From Deltaproteobacteria bacterium (GTDB lineage: Bacteria; Myxococcota_A; UBA9160; SZUA-336), in contig DAOUZG010000050.1 of the NCBI GenBank assembly GCA_030665705.1, positions 1 to 9,302 on the forward strand: a stretch of 9,302 nucleotides of DNA, read 5' to 3'. Position numbers and translations under genes: made by a program. The notes below the pieces were generated by a model. The model had not been told where the DNA came from. It saw only the letters and a program-made list of their open reading frames with translations, and ran no database searches. How positions within the stretch are numbered: position 1 is the first letter of the stretch; the number at the start of each line of letters is the position of its first letter. Shown here one piece after another: positions 1 through 5,977 of this stretch.

Positions 1-1452
1 GATCTGGGCGCTTTCAACAGCGACGCAAGCGCCGCGGATCTCCACGATCTTCGCCGGACGCTGGGCTATGCGCGGTGGAACCTGTTCGGCACGAGCTACG
101 GAACCAAGCTCGCCCTCACAACACTGCGACACTTCCCGGAGGCAGTCCGCAGCGTTGTCCTCGACTCGGCCTATCCGCCCGGACTCGAGTACGGAGTGGA
201 GGCGGCGGACTTCGCACGGGCGCTCGAGGAACTGCACAACGGCTGCGCTGCCGATCCGGCCTGCCACGCGGCCTACCCCGACGTGAGCGGGATGATCCGG
301 GAAGCGCTTGGGAGCTTGCGGGAGGAGCCGCTCGAAGTCCCGGTGGCCGAGAGCTATCCGATCGACAGCGACGCCTACGCCATCAATCCCCAGGACCTGC
401 TGATCGCTCTGCGCCAAGGGCTCTACGACCGTCAGATCATCCCCGCGCTTCCCTTCCTCATCGCCTCGTTCCGGGACCGCAACACCGAGGCGCTCGAAGG
501 TTTCGTCGATGCGATGGGAGAGCGCGCCGGGGACGTAAACCGCGCCGTCTACAACATGGTCGAGTGCTATGAGCGCTACCCCTTCTGGAGAGAAACGCCT
601 CGCTCCAGCCTACCGTCCCCGTGGGGGGAGCTGCTGCGGGAGTTCGTCCAGTTCGAGGTCGACTACGCTGTGTGTGCGGAGTGGTCGGAGCATCGCGCAG
701 GCCCGGAGGAGGACGAGCCGGTCGTGAGCGACGTTCCGACCCTCATTCTTGCTGGCCAGTACGATCCCATCACGCCCCCCGAGTTCGGCCGACGAGCGGC
801 CGAGACCCTTCCGCAGAGCACGTACGTCGAGTTCCCGTATATCGGCCATGGCGCCTTCCGCTCCGACGAATGTCCGAAGAGCATCGTCGTGGAGTTCCTT
901 CGCAACCCCGGGGCGGAGCTCGACCTCGCGTGCATCGGCGAGATCGAGCCGCTGCGATTCTTCACGGACGTGTACGTCAACGCCGGCGTCTACCGTGTCG
1001 CGAAGGCGCTCTTCGAAGAGGAGAGCCGGTTGGCCGTCGCGTCGACGGGCGCGCTCGGGGGAGCGTTGTTCATCCCGTTGTCCGTGTGGACACTCGCAGC
1101 GATGCTGCGCCGACGGCGGGGAGGACCCGCGCCGGATCCCGGCGCCCGGCGGGCACGCCGTGTCACGGGGGGCACTGCCGTGCTGGCCCTTGTCTTCCTT
1201 CTGGGGCTACTCGGCGCGATGCTCACGACCGCATTGGCCAACCCGGTCCACCTCGCCCTCGGGCTACCGGGCACGGCGCGGCCCCTCTTCTGGCTTCCGT
1301 GGATGGTGACGGCGCTCGCGCCGGTAGCGTTCGTGCTCTCGATGGTGGGCTTCCGCTCGGTCGAGACGATGGGTGGCCGGCTGTTGCTCCTGCTGGCACT
1401 GCTCGGGTGCGCAGGCTCCATCGTCTTTTGCGTCTACTTCGGTCTCTACTGA
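1..1452 (+). CDS. Alpha/beta-hydrolase (TAP-like peptidase family) with C-terminal membrane tail, 5'-truncated
   Basis: The open frame enters from the left edge, so the start and any signal peptide are missing; 483 codons remain, ending in TGA at 1450. The nucleophile elbow GTSYGT is at codons 30-35, with the presumed catalytic Ser at codon 32 (bases 94-96). It is followed by a DSAYPP stretch typical of prolyl-aminopeptidase/TAP-like hydrolases. A later LILAGQYDPITPP segment gives the catalytic Asp (codon 255) and FPYIGHGAF gives the His (codon 283), so the triad is complete. The family cleaves small peptides or esters, often outside the cytoplasm; the substrate cannot be told here. After the catalytic domain there are four hydrophobic segments (roughly codons 344-366, 389-412, 429-450 and 459-481), separated by an Arg-rich loop. 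This suggests a membrane-anchored enzyme and is not usual for the family. The downstream aldo/keto reductase gene converges on it after 12 bp. Confidence 0.88.
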   Translation, partial: DLGAFNSDASAADLHDLRRTLGYARWNLFGTSYGTKLALTTLRHFPEAVRSVVLDSAYPPGLEYGVEAADFARALEELHNGCAADPACHAAYPDVSGMIREALGSLREEPLEVPVAESYPIDSDAYAINPQDLLIALRQGLYDRQIIPALPFLIASFRDRNTEALEGFVDAMGERAGDVNRAVYNMVECYERYPFWRETPRSSLPSPWGELLREFVQFEVDYAVCAEWSEHRAGPEEDEPVVSDVPTLILAGQYDPITPPEFGRRAAETLPQSTYVEFPYIGHGAFRSDECPKSIVVEFLRNPGAELDLACIGEIEPLRFFTDVYVNAGVYRVAKALFEEESRLAVASTGALGGALFIPLSVWTLAAMLRRRRGGPAPDPGARRARRVTGGTAVLALVFLLGLLGAMLTTALANPVHLALGLPGTARPLFWLPWMVTALAPVAFVLSMVGFRSVETMGGRLLLLLALLGCAGSIVFCVYFGLY

Positions 1453-1464
1453 GTCCGCCCTGGC

Positions 1465-2484
1465 CTAACGCTCGAGCCCCATCGTGGTGATGATGCTGCG
1501 CACCTGGGCGTGGAAGTCGTAGGGGTAGACGACCGGGAGCGCCGAAACCTCATCGAGGCGCTTGAGAGACTCCTCGTCGAGGACGAGGTCCGCAGCGGCC
1601 AGATTATCCTCGAGTTGCTCGAGGGTCCGAGCCCCGAAGATCGGCGAGGTAATGCCCGGCTGTTGCACGACCCACGCGAGCGCGATCTGACTCGGGCTCC
1701 GGCCGATCTGCTGCGCAACCCGCACGACCGTTTCGGCGATCTCGAGGTTCCGTCCCGTCAGGAACCGGTCCCGCGCCATCTCCTCCGCGCCGATCCGAGT
1801 CCCCTGGGGAGGCTCCTCGCCCGCGCGGAACTTTCCGGTTAGAACGCCGCCCCCGAGCGGGCTCCAGGGGATCACGCCGATCCCCTCCTCAAGACAGAGC
1901 GGAATGTGCTCCCGCTCGATGTAGCGACAGACGAGCGAGTACTGGGGTTGCAGGCAGTCGTAACGGGCGCCTCCGAGCTCGCGAGCGATTCCGTTGCCAC
2001 GGGCAAGCTGCCAGGCGGAGTAGTTCGAGCAACCGACGTAGCGCACCTTTCCCGACCGGACACAGTCGTCGAGCGCACGAAGGGTCTCGTCGAGGGGCGT
2101 CGTCGGATCGTAGGCGTGAACCTGATAGAGGTCGATGTAGTCGGTCCTCAGGCGTTCGAGGCTGGCATCGACCGAGTCGAGAATGTGCTTTCTCGAGAGC
2201 CCGAGATCGTTCGGTCCGGGCCCCATCGGTCCCGCTACCTTGGTCGCAACGACAACGGCCTGGCGCCGGTCCTGCAGCGCCCGTCCCAGGATCTCCTCCG
2301 AGACGCCGCCTCCCGAGTAGACGTCGGCGGTGTCGATGAAGTTCCCGCCTGCCTCGAGAAAGCGGTCGATGATCTTCCGAGAGGAGGACTCATCGCATCC
2401 GAACTGCTCGTTACCGAAGGTCATCGCACCGAGGCAGAGGTTCGAGACCTTGAGCCCGGTGCGGCCGAGTCGGCGGATCTTCAT
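1465..2484 (-). CDS. Aldo/keto reductase
   Basis: This is a 339-residue NAD(P)H-dependent oxidoreductase of the aldo/keto reductase superfamily, predicted cytoplasmic, reducing aldehydes or ketones; the substrate is unknown. The catalytic tetrad is visible: Asp51 and Tyr56 in IDTADVY, Lys82 in VVATKV, His123 in LYQVHAYD. Further family marks are GCSNYSAWQL (151-160), IPWSPLGGGVLTGK (205-218) and the cofactor-phosphate region FGARTLEQLEDNL (283-295). It is full length for the family. An in-frame extension to 2607 exists, but the ATG at 2484 is preferred. The protein then begins MKIRRLGRTGLKVS as family members do, a GAGGAG Shine-Dalgarno lies 8 nt upstream (2493-2498), and the ATG overlaps the fur stop codon as ATGA. 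The overlap implies coupling to the fur-family gene and shared transcription. The product resembles the larger YajO/YghZ-like or general stress AKR groups, but I cannot assign a subfamily. Confidence 0.93.
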   Translation of the reverse strand: MKIRRLGRTGLKVSNLCLGAMTFGNEQFGCDESSSRKIIDRFLEAGGNFIDTADVYSGGGVSEEILGRALQDRRQAVVVATKVAGPMGPGPNDLGLSRKHILDSVDASLERLRTDYIDLYQVHAYDPTTPLDETLRALDDCVRSGKVRYVGCSNYSAWQLARGNGIARELGGARYDCLQPQYSLVCRYIEREHIPLCLEEGIGVIPWSPLGGGVLTGKFRAGEEPPQGTRIGAEEMARDRFLTGRNLEIAETVVRVAQQIGRSPSQIALAWVVQQPGITSPIFGARTLEQLEDNLAAADLVLDEESLKRLDEVSALPVVYPYDFHAQVRSIITTMGLER

Positions 2485-2951
2485 GGGTTCGGCTCCTCGT
2501 CTTTGCTGCACTTCGGACAGTAGCCGTACAGATCGTGCCGGTGGTTGGTCAGTCGAAAACCGTACTGCCCCGCGATCTCGAGCTGGGTCTGCTCGATCAT
2601 CGAGCACTCGAACTCCACGATGTCGCCGCAGCTCACGCAGATCAGGTGATCGTGGTGCCCCCCGCGGTGCTCGTAGAGGGTCACACCGGCCCGGAAATGA
2701 TTCGGATGGGCGATGCCCGCCTCGCAGAAGAGCTTCAGCGTGCGGTAGACGGTGGCAGCTCCGATCTCGGGATTCTGAGGGCGAACGCGCTCGTAGAGAT
2801 CTTCGCTCGTCATGTGCCCCCCTGACTCCAGAAACGCCTCCAGGATGGCCTCACGCTGACGCGTCTGCTTGAGACCACGCCGGGAGAGGAAGTTGGAGAG
2901 CTGCGTGCGGGCGTGCTCGATGTCTTCGGGCCTCAGACCGCCGTGGCCCAC
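2481..2951 (-). CDS. fur: Fur-family metal-responsive transcriptional regulator
   Basis: This is a 156-residue regulator of the Fur superfamily, a dimeric repressor that binds DNA when loaded with metal. The N-terminal winged helix covers about residues 10-85, with RGLKQTRQREAIL and the recognition segment GAATVYRTLKLF (64-75). The dimerisation and metal domain follows, with HHDHLICVSCG (His99, His100, His102, Cys105, Cys108), Glu113/Glu120, LTNH (His137) and CPKC (Cys145, Cys148). The two CxxC pairs would hold a structural zinc. HHDHLIC, the EF segment and LTNHxxxLYGxC resemble true Fur more than Zur, but PerR cannot be excluded, so the symbol is tentative. The start is GTG, chosen because a perfect AAGGAGG lies 7 nt upstream. 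The gene follows ptsP by 40 bp and overlaps the reductase gene by 4 bp. A Fur-box-like palindrome immediately upstream suggests autoregulation. Confidence 0.93.
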   Translation of the reverse strand: MGHGGLRPEDIEHARTQLSNFLSRRGLKQTRQREAILEAFLESGGHMTSEDLYERVRPQNPEIGAATVYRTLKLFCEAGIAHPNHFRAGVTLYEHRGGHHDHLICVSCGDIVEFECSMIEQTQLEIAGQYGFRLTNHRHDLYGYCPKCSKDEEPNP

Positions 2952-2958
2952 GGAATCG

Positions 2959-2965
2959 CCTCCTT
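2959..2965 (-). promoter_or_regulatory. Shine-Dalgarno of the fur-family gene
   Basis: On the minus strand this reads AAGGAGG, 7 nt before the GTG at 2951. It fixes the GTG as start, since no ATG with a better site is nearby. It lies 1 nt downstream of the Fur-box-like palindrome. Confidence 0.8.
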
Positions 2966-2966
2966 A

Positions 2967-2983
2967 TTGAGAGTGAGTATCAA
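2967..2983 (-). promoter_or_regulatory. Candidate Fur box (operator) in the ptsP-fur gap
   Basis: The 17-bp element reads TTGAGAGTGAGTATCAA on the plus strand. It is an 8-1-8 inverted repeat with 6 of 8 arm positions matching, centred on 2975. It resembles the widely found Fur-site form TTGAGAATGATTCTCAA, which is established for several proteobacterial Fur regulators. It occupies most of the 40-bp gap between ptsP and the Fur-family gene and is A/T-richer than its surroundings. Negative autoregulation of fur is the simplest reading; binding is inferred, not shown. A TTGACA hexamer on the minus strand at 3011-3016 could be a -35 element, but a matching -10 at 17 nt is poor. Confidence 0.55.
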
Positions 2984-2991
2984 AAACGAGG

Positions 2992-5397
2992 CTACCTGCC
3001 TGCGCGAGCAGTGTCAATGTTCAGCAGCTCCAGCGGGCGCCGCAGGTAGAAGGCGATGTCGGGGTCCTCCAGGAGACCGAGCTCCTCGTACTCCCGAGTG
3101 AGCCGATCCCGCACCTCGTTGCCTCGGGCACAGCTCTCGAGCTTCTTCGCAAGCGACTCGGCGCGTGAGGCGCTGATCGCGCGCACGACCTGGCGGACGA
3201 GCGGGATCGCGAAGGGCGTCATCGAGAACTCCCGGATCCCCATCCCGATGAGGATCGGGACGGCGGCAGGGTTCCCGGCAAACTCGCCGCAGACGGAGCA
3301 GGGGATCCCGGCTCGGTCGGCAGCCTCGATCACCCTGCGGATCTGGGCGAGGACCGCCGGGTGGAAGGGATCGTAGAACGCAGCCACACGCTCGTTCTCG
3401 CGGTCCGCCGCGAGCGTGTACTGCACCAGGTCGTTCGTCCCGATCGAGAAGAAGTCCACTTCGCGGGCGAGGTGATGGACGATCTCCACCGCCGCGGGGG
3501 TTTCCACCATCACACCGAGCGGTGGAGCCTCCGAAACCCCGAGCTCCGCCGCCACCGAGCGGAGTAGGCTGAGGACCACGTCCAGCTCCTCGAGCATGCT
3601 CACCATCGGGACGAGGATGCGCAGCGTCCGTGCAAGGTCCGCCCGTAGAATCGCCCGAATCTGCTGGCGGAAGACCTCGCCCTGACCGAAGAGCAGCCGG
3701 ATCGACCGCCACCCGAGCTGGGGGTTCGCCTCGGGCTCGTAGTCTCCCGAGACCACCTTGTCGCCCCCGATGTCGAAGAGCCGGATCGTCACCGGATCGG
3801 GCGCGGTCGCCTGCGCCACGCGCCGGTAGATCTGGACCTGCTCCTCTTCCTCGGGAAGGCCCCGCGAAGAGAGGGCCAAAATTTCGGTTCGAAACAGCCC
3901 GACGCCCCTAGCTCCGTACCGCTTGACGAGCTCGAGATCGTTGAGCCCCCCGATATTGGCGGAGATCACGATCTCTTCCCCGTCGAGCGTGTGCGCGGGG
4001 AGATCCCGTTGGTCGTCGAGTCGATCGCGGAAGCGCAGGAACCGCCCGAGCCGTTCCCGGGAGTCCGCCTCCGCCTCGGGGCCGGGGTTGACGATCACGG
4101 ACCCACCCAGACCATCCACGACGATGCGGTCGGAGGGTCGAAGGAGCCGGGTCAGATCGGGAATCCCGGCCACGGCGGGAATCTCGAGCGAGCGGGCAAA
4201 GATGGCGACGTGGCTGGTCGGACCCCCATGCTCCGTGACGAGCCCGGCGATCTTCTCGGTCTCGAGCAGGACGAACTCGCTCGGCGCAATCCGGTCCGCT
4301 ACGACGATTACGCCGTTTCGAAGCGGAGGGTTGTGCTGCCGAATTCCCACCAGCTCGCCGACGGCCCGGCGCACGACGTCTTCGATGTCGACTGCTCGCT
4401 CCCGAATCGTGGGGTCCGTCGTCGCGGCGAAGATCGAGGTGTACTCCCGCATCGTCTCGATAAGAGCCCGCGCCCCGTTTCCGTGTTCGAAGACGTGACG
4501 CCGGAGCTTCTCCCGGAAGCCCTCGTCCTCCAGGATCATGATGTGGGTGTTGAAGACCTCCGCGAACGGCTCCCCGAACTTCTCGCCGACGGCGGCCCGG
4601 AGGTCGGAGATCTGTCGGACGGTCTCACGGAAGGCGCGCTCGACGGCCCGCCACTCGGCCCGCAGGGAGCGGGAGGGCTCGTACTCGACCTCTGCAAGAT
4701 CCGGGGATCTCGGCTGAAAATGGATCGGGCCGACCGCGATACCCGGCGAAAGGGTCGTTCCGCGCAAAACGGCTCCCGCGACGACCCTCGGCACCTCCGC
4801 GGGCGCCGACGCGGGACCGAGTCTCCCCTCGCGAAACGCCAGGTCGAGGAGCCGCGCGTTGAGGACGATCGAGGCCACCTGCGCCGCGATCACCTCGAGC
4901 AGGTCGACCTCCTCGGGCGAGAACTGCCGGGGCCGAACGGACTGGATGGCGAGCGCCCCCACCGGGAGCGCGCCGACGACGAGCGGCACGGCCAGGAGCG
5001 ACCGGAAGCGGAGCTCTCCGGACTCGGGAAAGGGGAGAAACCGCGGCTCGTTGGACACATCGGGGACCGCGAGAGGCTGACGGCTCTCGAGGCAGGCTCC
5101 GACGATACCGTCCCCGACGCGGAGCCGGATGGTCCCGACGGCGTCGCGACGAAGCCCTCGGGTCGCCCGCAGCACGAGCTCTTCCCCCTCGTCGTCGAGC
5201 AGATAGATCGAGCAGGCCGCAGCCCGCATCCGACGAGCAACGAGGCGAACGACGTTCTCGAGCGTCTCCTCGAGGTCGTGGCTGCGGATCAGCAGCCGCC
5301 CGACGTCCCGGAGGAGGTCTGTGGCTCCCCTCTGCACGGCCCCTACTGTAGCGGGTGGCGCACGCAGACTGGGGATCCCCCAGAGACCGAGCGTCAT
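2992..5397 (-). CDS. ptsP: PtsP: GAF-domain phosphoenolpyruvate-protein phosphotransferase (nitrogen PTS Enzyme I)
   Basis: This is Enzyme I of a phosphotransferase system, predicted cytoplasmic. It takes phosphate from phosphoenolpyruvate onto a histidine and passes it to an HPr/NPr-type carrier. Read from the ATG at 5397 it has 801 residues: a GAF sensor domain (about 25-185, with CSIYLLDDEGEEL and LLAVPLVVG), the PEP-utiliser N-terminal helical domain (about 205-340), and the phosphohistidine domain with GGPTSHVAIFAR (His396). The PEP-binding TIM barrel (about 470-770) carries GLFRTE, VPMVS, GVMVETPAA, SIGTNDLVQY, FYDPFHP and the catalytic Cys703 in SVCGEFAGNP. All key residues are present. 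A GAF-EI fusion is the hallmark of PtsP; GAF domains of this group are known to sense nitrogen status. No NPr or EIIA-Ntr gene is visible nearby. The start is uncertain: the ATG has no Shine-Dalgarno and lies just after a terminator. A GTG at 5337 would give 781 residues beginning close to the GAF domain, as other PtsP proteins do. Confidence 0.95.
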   Translation of the reverse strand: MTLGLWGIPSLRAPPATVGAVQRGATDLLRDVGRLLIRSHDLEETLENVVRLVARRMRAAACSIYLLDDEGEELVLRATRGLRRDAVGTIRLRVGDGIVGACLESRQPLAVPDVSNEPRFLPFPESGELRFRSLLAVPLVVGALPVGALAIQSVRPRQFSPEEVDLLEVIAAQVASIVLNARLLDLAFREGRLGPASAPAEVPRVVAGAVLRGTTLSPGIAVGPIHFQPRSPDLAEVEYEPSRSLRAEWRAVERAFRETVRQISDLRAAVGEKFGEPFAEVFNTHIMILEDEGFREKLRRHVFEHGNGARALIETMREYTSIFAATTDPTIRERAVDIEDVVRRAVGELVGIRQHNPPLRNGVIVVADRIAPSEFVLLETEKIAGLVTEHGGPTSHVAIFARSLEIPAVAGIPDLTRLLRPSDRIVVDGLGGSVIVNPGPEAEADSRERLGRFLRFRDRLDDQRDLPAHTLDGEEIVISANIGGLNDLELVKRYGARGVGLFRTEILALSSRGLPEEEEQVQIYRRVAQATAPDPVTIRLFDIGGDKVVSGDYEPEANPQLGWRSIRLLFGQGEVFRQQIRAILRADLARTLRILVPMVSMLEELDVVLSLLRSVAAELGVSEAPPLGVMVETPAAVEIVHHLAREVDFFSIGTNDLVQYTLAADRENERVAAFYDPFHPAVLAQIRRVIEAADRAGIPCSVCGEFAGNPAAVPILIGMGIREFSMTPFAIPLVRQVVRAISASRAESLAKKLESCARGNEVRDRLTREYEELGLLEDPDIAFYLRRPLELLNIDTARAGR

Positions 5398-5405
5398 GCA
5401 CCCGC

Positions 5406-5444
5406 GAAAAAGGAGCCCCGGGAGAGATGGATCTCCGGGGCTCC
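5406..5444 (-). terminator. Rho-independent terminator after the XRE-type gene
   Basis: The arms at 5412-5425 and 5432-5444 form a GC-rich stem of 13 pairs with one bulged base around a 6-nt loop. On the minus strand the stem is followed directly by TTTTT and then CGCGG, as in an intrinsic terminator. It begins 11 nt past the XRE stop codon. No T-run follows on the plus strand, so it acts in one direction. The far side ends about 8 nt before the upstream-most ATG of ptsP. Confidence 0.85.
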
Positions 5445-5455
5445 CTCGTTGCGGA

Positions 5456-5695
5456 TCAGTCTAGGAAGACCTGGTCTTTATCCTCGAAGCACAGGCCGAG
5501 GGCGAACAGGACCTTGCGCTTGGTGTCCATTCGGCAGTTCATGCCCTTCTCTACGGAATGGATCGTTCGAAGAGCGACCTTGGCCTTCTTCGCCAGCTGC
5601 GCCTGAGTCATGAGACGCGCTTCTCTCAGCTCCCGAACCCGATTCCGTCTCCGCTCCGACCGGTGCTGCTCCTGTATCCCGCTGTACTGCTCCAT
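5456..5695 (-). CDS. Small XRE/Cro-type helix-turn-helix regulator
   Basis: This is a 79-residue single-domain DNA-binding protein. A basic N-terminus (RSERRRNR) leads into a Cro/CI-type domain: RVRELREARLMTQAQLAKKA (helices 1-2), VALRTIHSVEKG (recognition helix and following turn) and a fourth-helix region around MDTKRKVLFALGL. The tail FEDKDQVFLD ends the protein. From memory, short proteins with this layout recur next to diverse genes in deltaproteobacterial genomes. The target genes are unknown, and self-regulation or control of the divergent asmA-like gene is possible. The ATG at 5695 is preferred because AAGGAGGAG (5705-5713) lies 9 nt upstream; an in-frame GTG at 5767 would give 103 residues but has no Shine-Dalgarno. 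A strong terminator follows the stop, so the gene looks monocistronic. Confidence 0.82.
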   Translation of the reverse strand: MEQYSGIQEQHRSERRRNRVRELREARLMTQAQLAKKAKVALRTIHSVEKGMNCRMDTKRKVLFALGLCFEDKDQVFLD

Positions 5696-5704
5696 TCCTT
5701 GGAG

Positions 5705-5713
5705 CTCCTCCTT
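5705..5713 (-). promoter_or_regulatory. Shine-Dalgarno deciding the XRE gene start
   Basis: On the minus strand this reads AAGGAGGAG, 9 nt before the ATG at 5695. It supports the 79-residue product over the longer GTG-initiated form. Confidence 0.65.
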
Positions 5714-5811
5714 GTCTACGGAAGCCCCCTCCTTGCGCTCCGCAATCGAAAGCCTGCGTGACCTCACGATCGGGACTGCAGGACCGTTTCTTTAGATCCA
5801 GCCCCGTGTTA

Positions 5812-5834
5812 GGGGGACCTCGCGCGACCCCCCC
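5812..5834. repeat. Imperfect G/C inverted repeat in the divergent intergenic region
   Basis: A run of five G (5812-5816) and a run of seven C (5828-5834) flank the perfect 8-bp palindrome TCGCGCGA (5820-5827). It lies between the XRE-type gene and the asmA-like gene, whose 282-bp gap must hold the promoters of both. It could be an operator or an RNA hairpin in the XRE leader, or chance in GC-rich DNA. I found no convincing -35/-10 pair in this gap on either strand. Confidence 0.25.
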
Positions 5835-5977
5835 GCGTACGACTGACGGCAAAGACGCATCTGATTTGCGAAGGTCTTGCATGTGCATGGGGCGCTAGGT
5901 GCGCGCGCGCTGCTGGCTGGAGAGGGTTGAGCCGAGAGAACGACGCAGGTGAGGTCGGGAGAACCGTGCGAGCTGGG

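Noticed and set aside
2485..2607. 41-residue N-terminal extension of the aldo/keto reductase
   Set aside because: It lies inside the fur coding region and is not reductase-like. The ATG at 2484 has a good Shine-Dalgarno and the expected MKIRRLGRTGLKVS start.
3011..3016. TTGACA hexamer on the minus strand as a fur promoter -35
   Set aside because: It is part of the ptsP coding end and the hexamer 17 nt downstream (TAGCCT) matches a -10 at only three positions. It is kept only as a remark under the Fur box.
3991..5613. A 540-codon open frame on the plus strand across ptsP
   Set aside because: It lies antisense to a full-length PtsP whose catalytic motifs are all intact. Its translation is Arg/Asp/Pro/Gly-rich with no family motif, as expected of a GC-rich antisense shadow.
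5696..5767. 24-residue N-terminal extension of the XRE-type regulator from a GTG
   Set aside because: No Shine-Dalgarno precedes the GTG, while the internal ATG has a strong one, and the extension adds no recognisable domain.
5872..5890. Possible sigma-54 -24/-12 element (GG then GC after 10 nt) upstream of the AsmA-like gene
   Set aside because: Only the GG and GC spacing fits. The surrounding consensus bases (TGGCAC and TTGC) are poorly matched, so chance is more likely.
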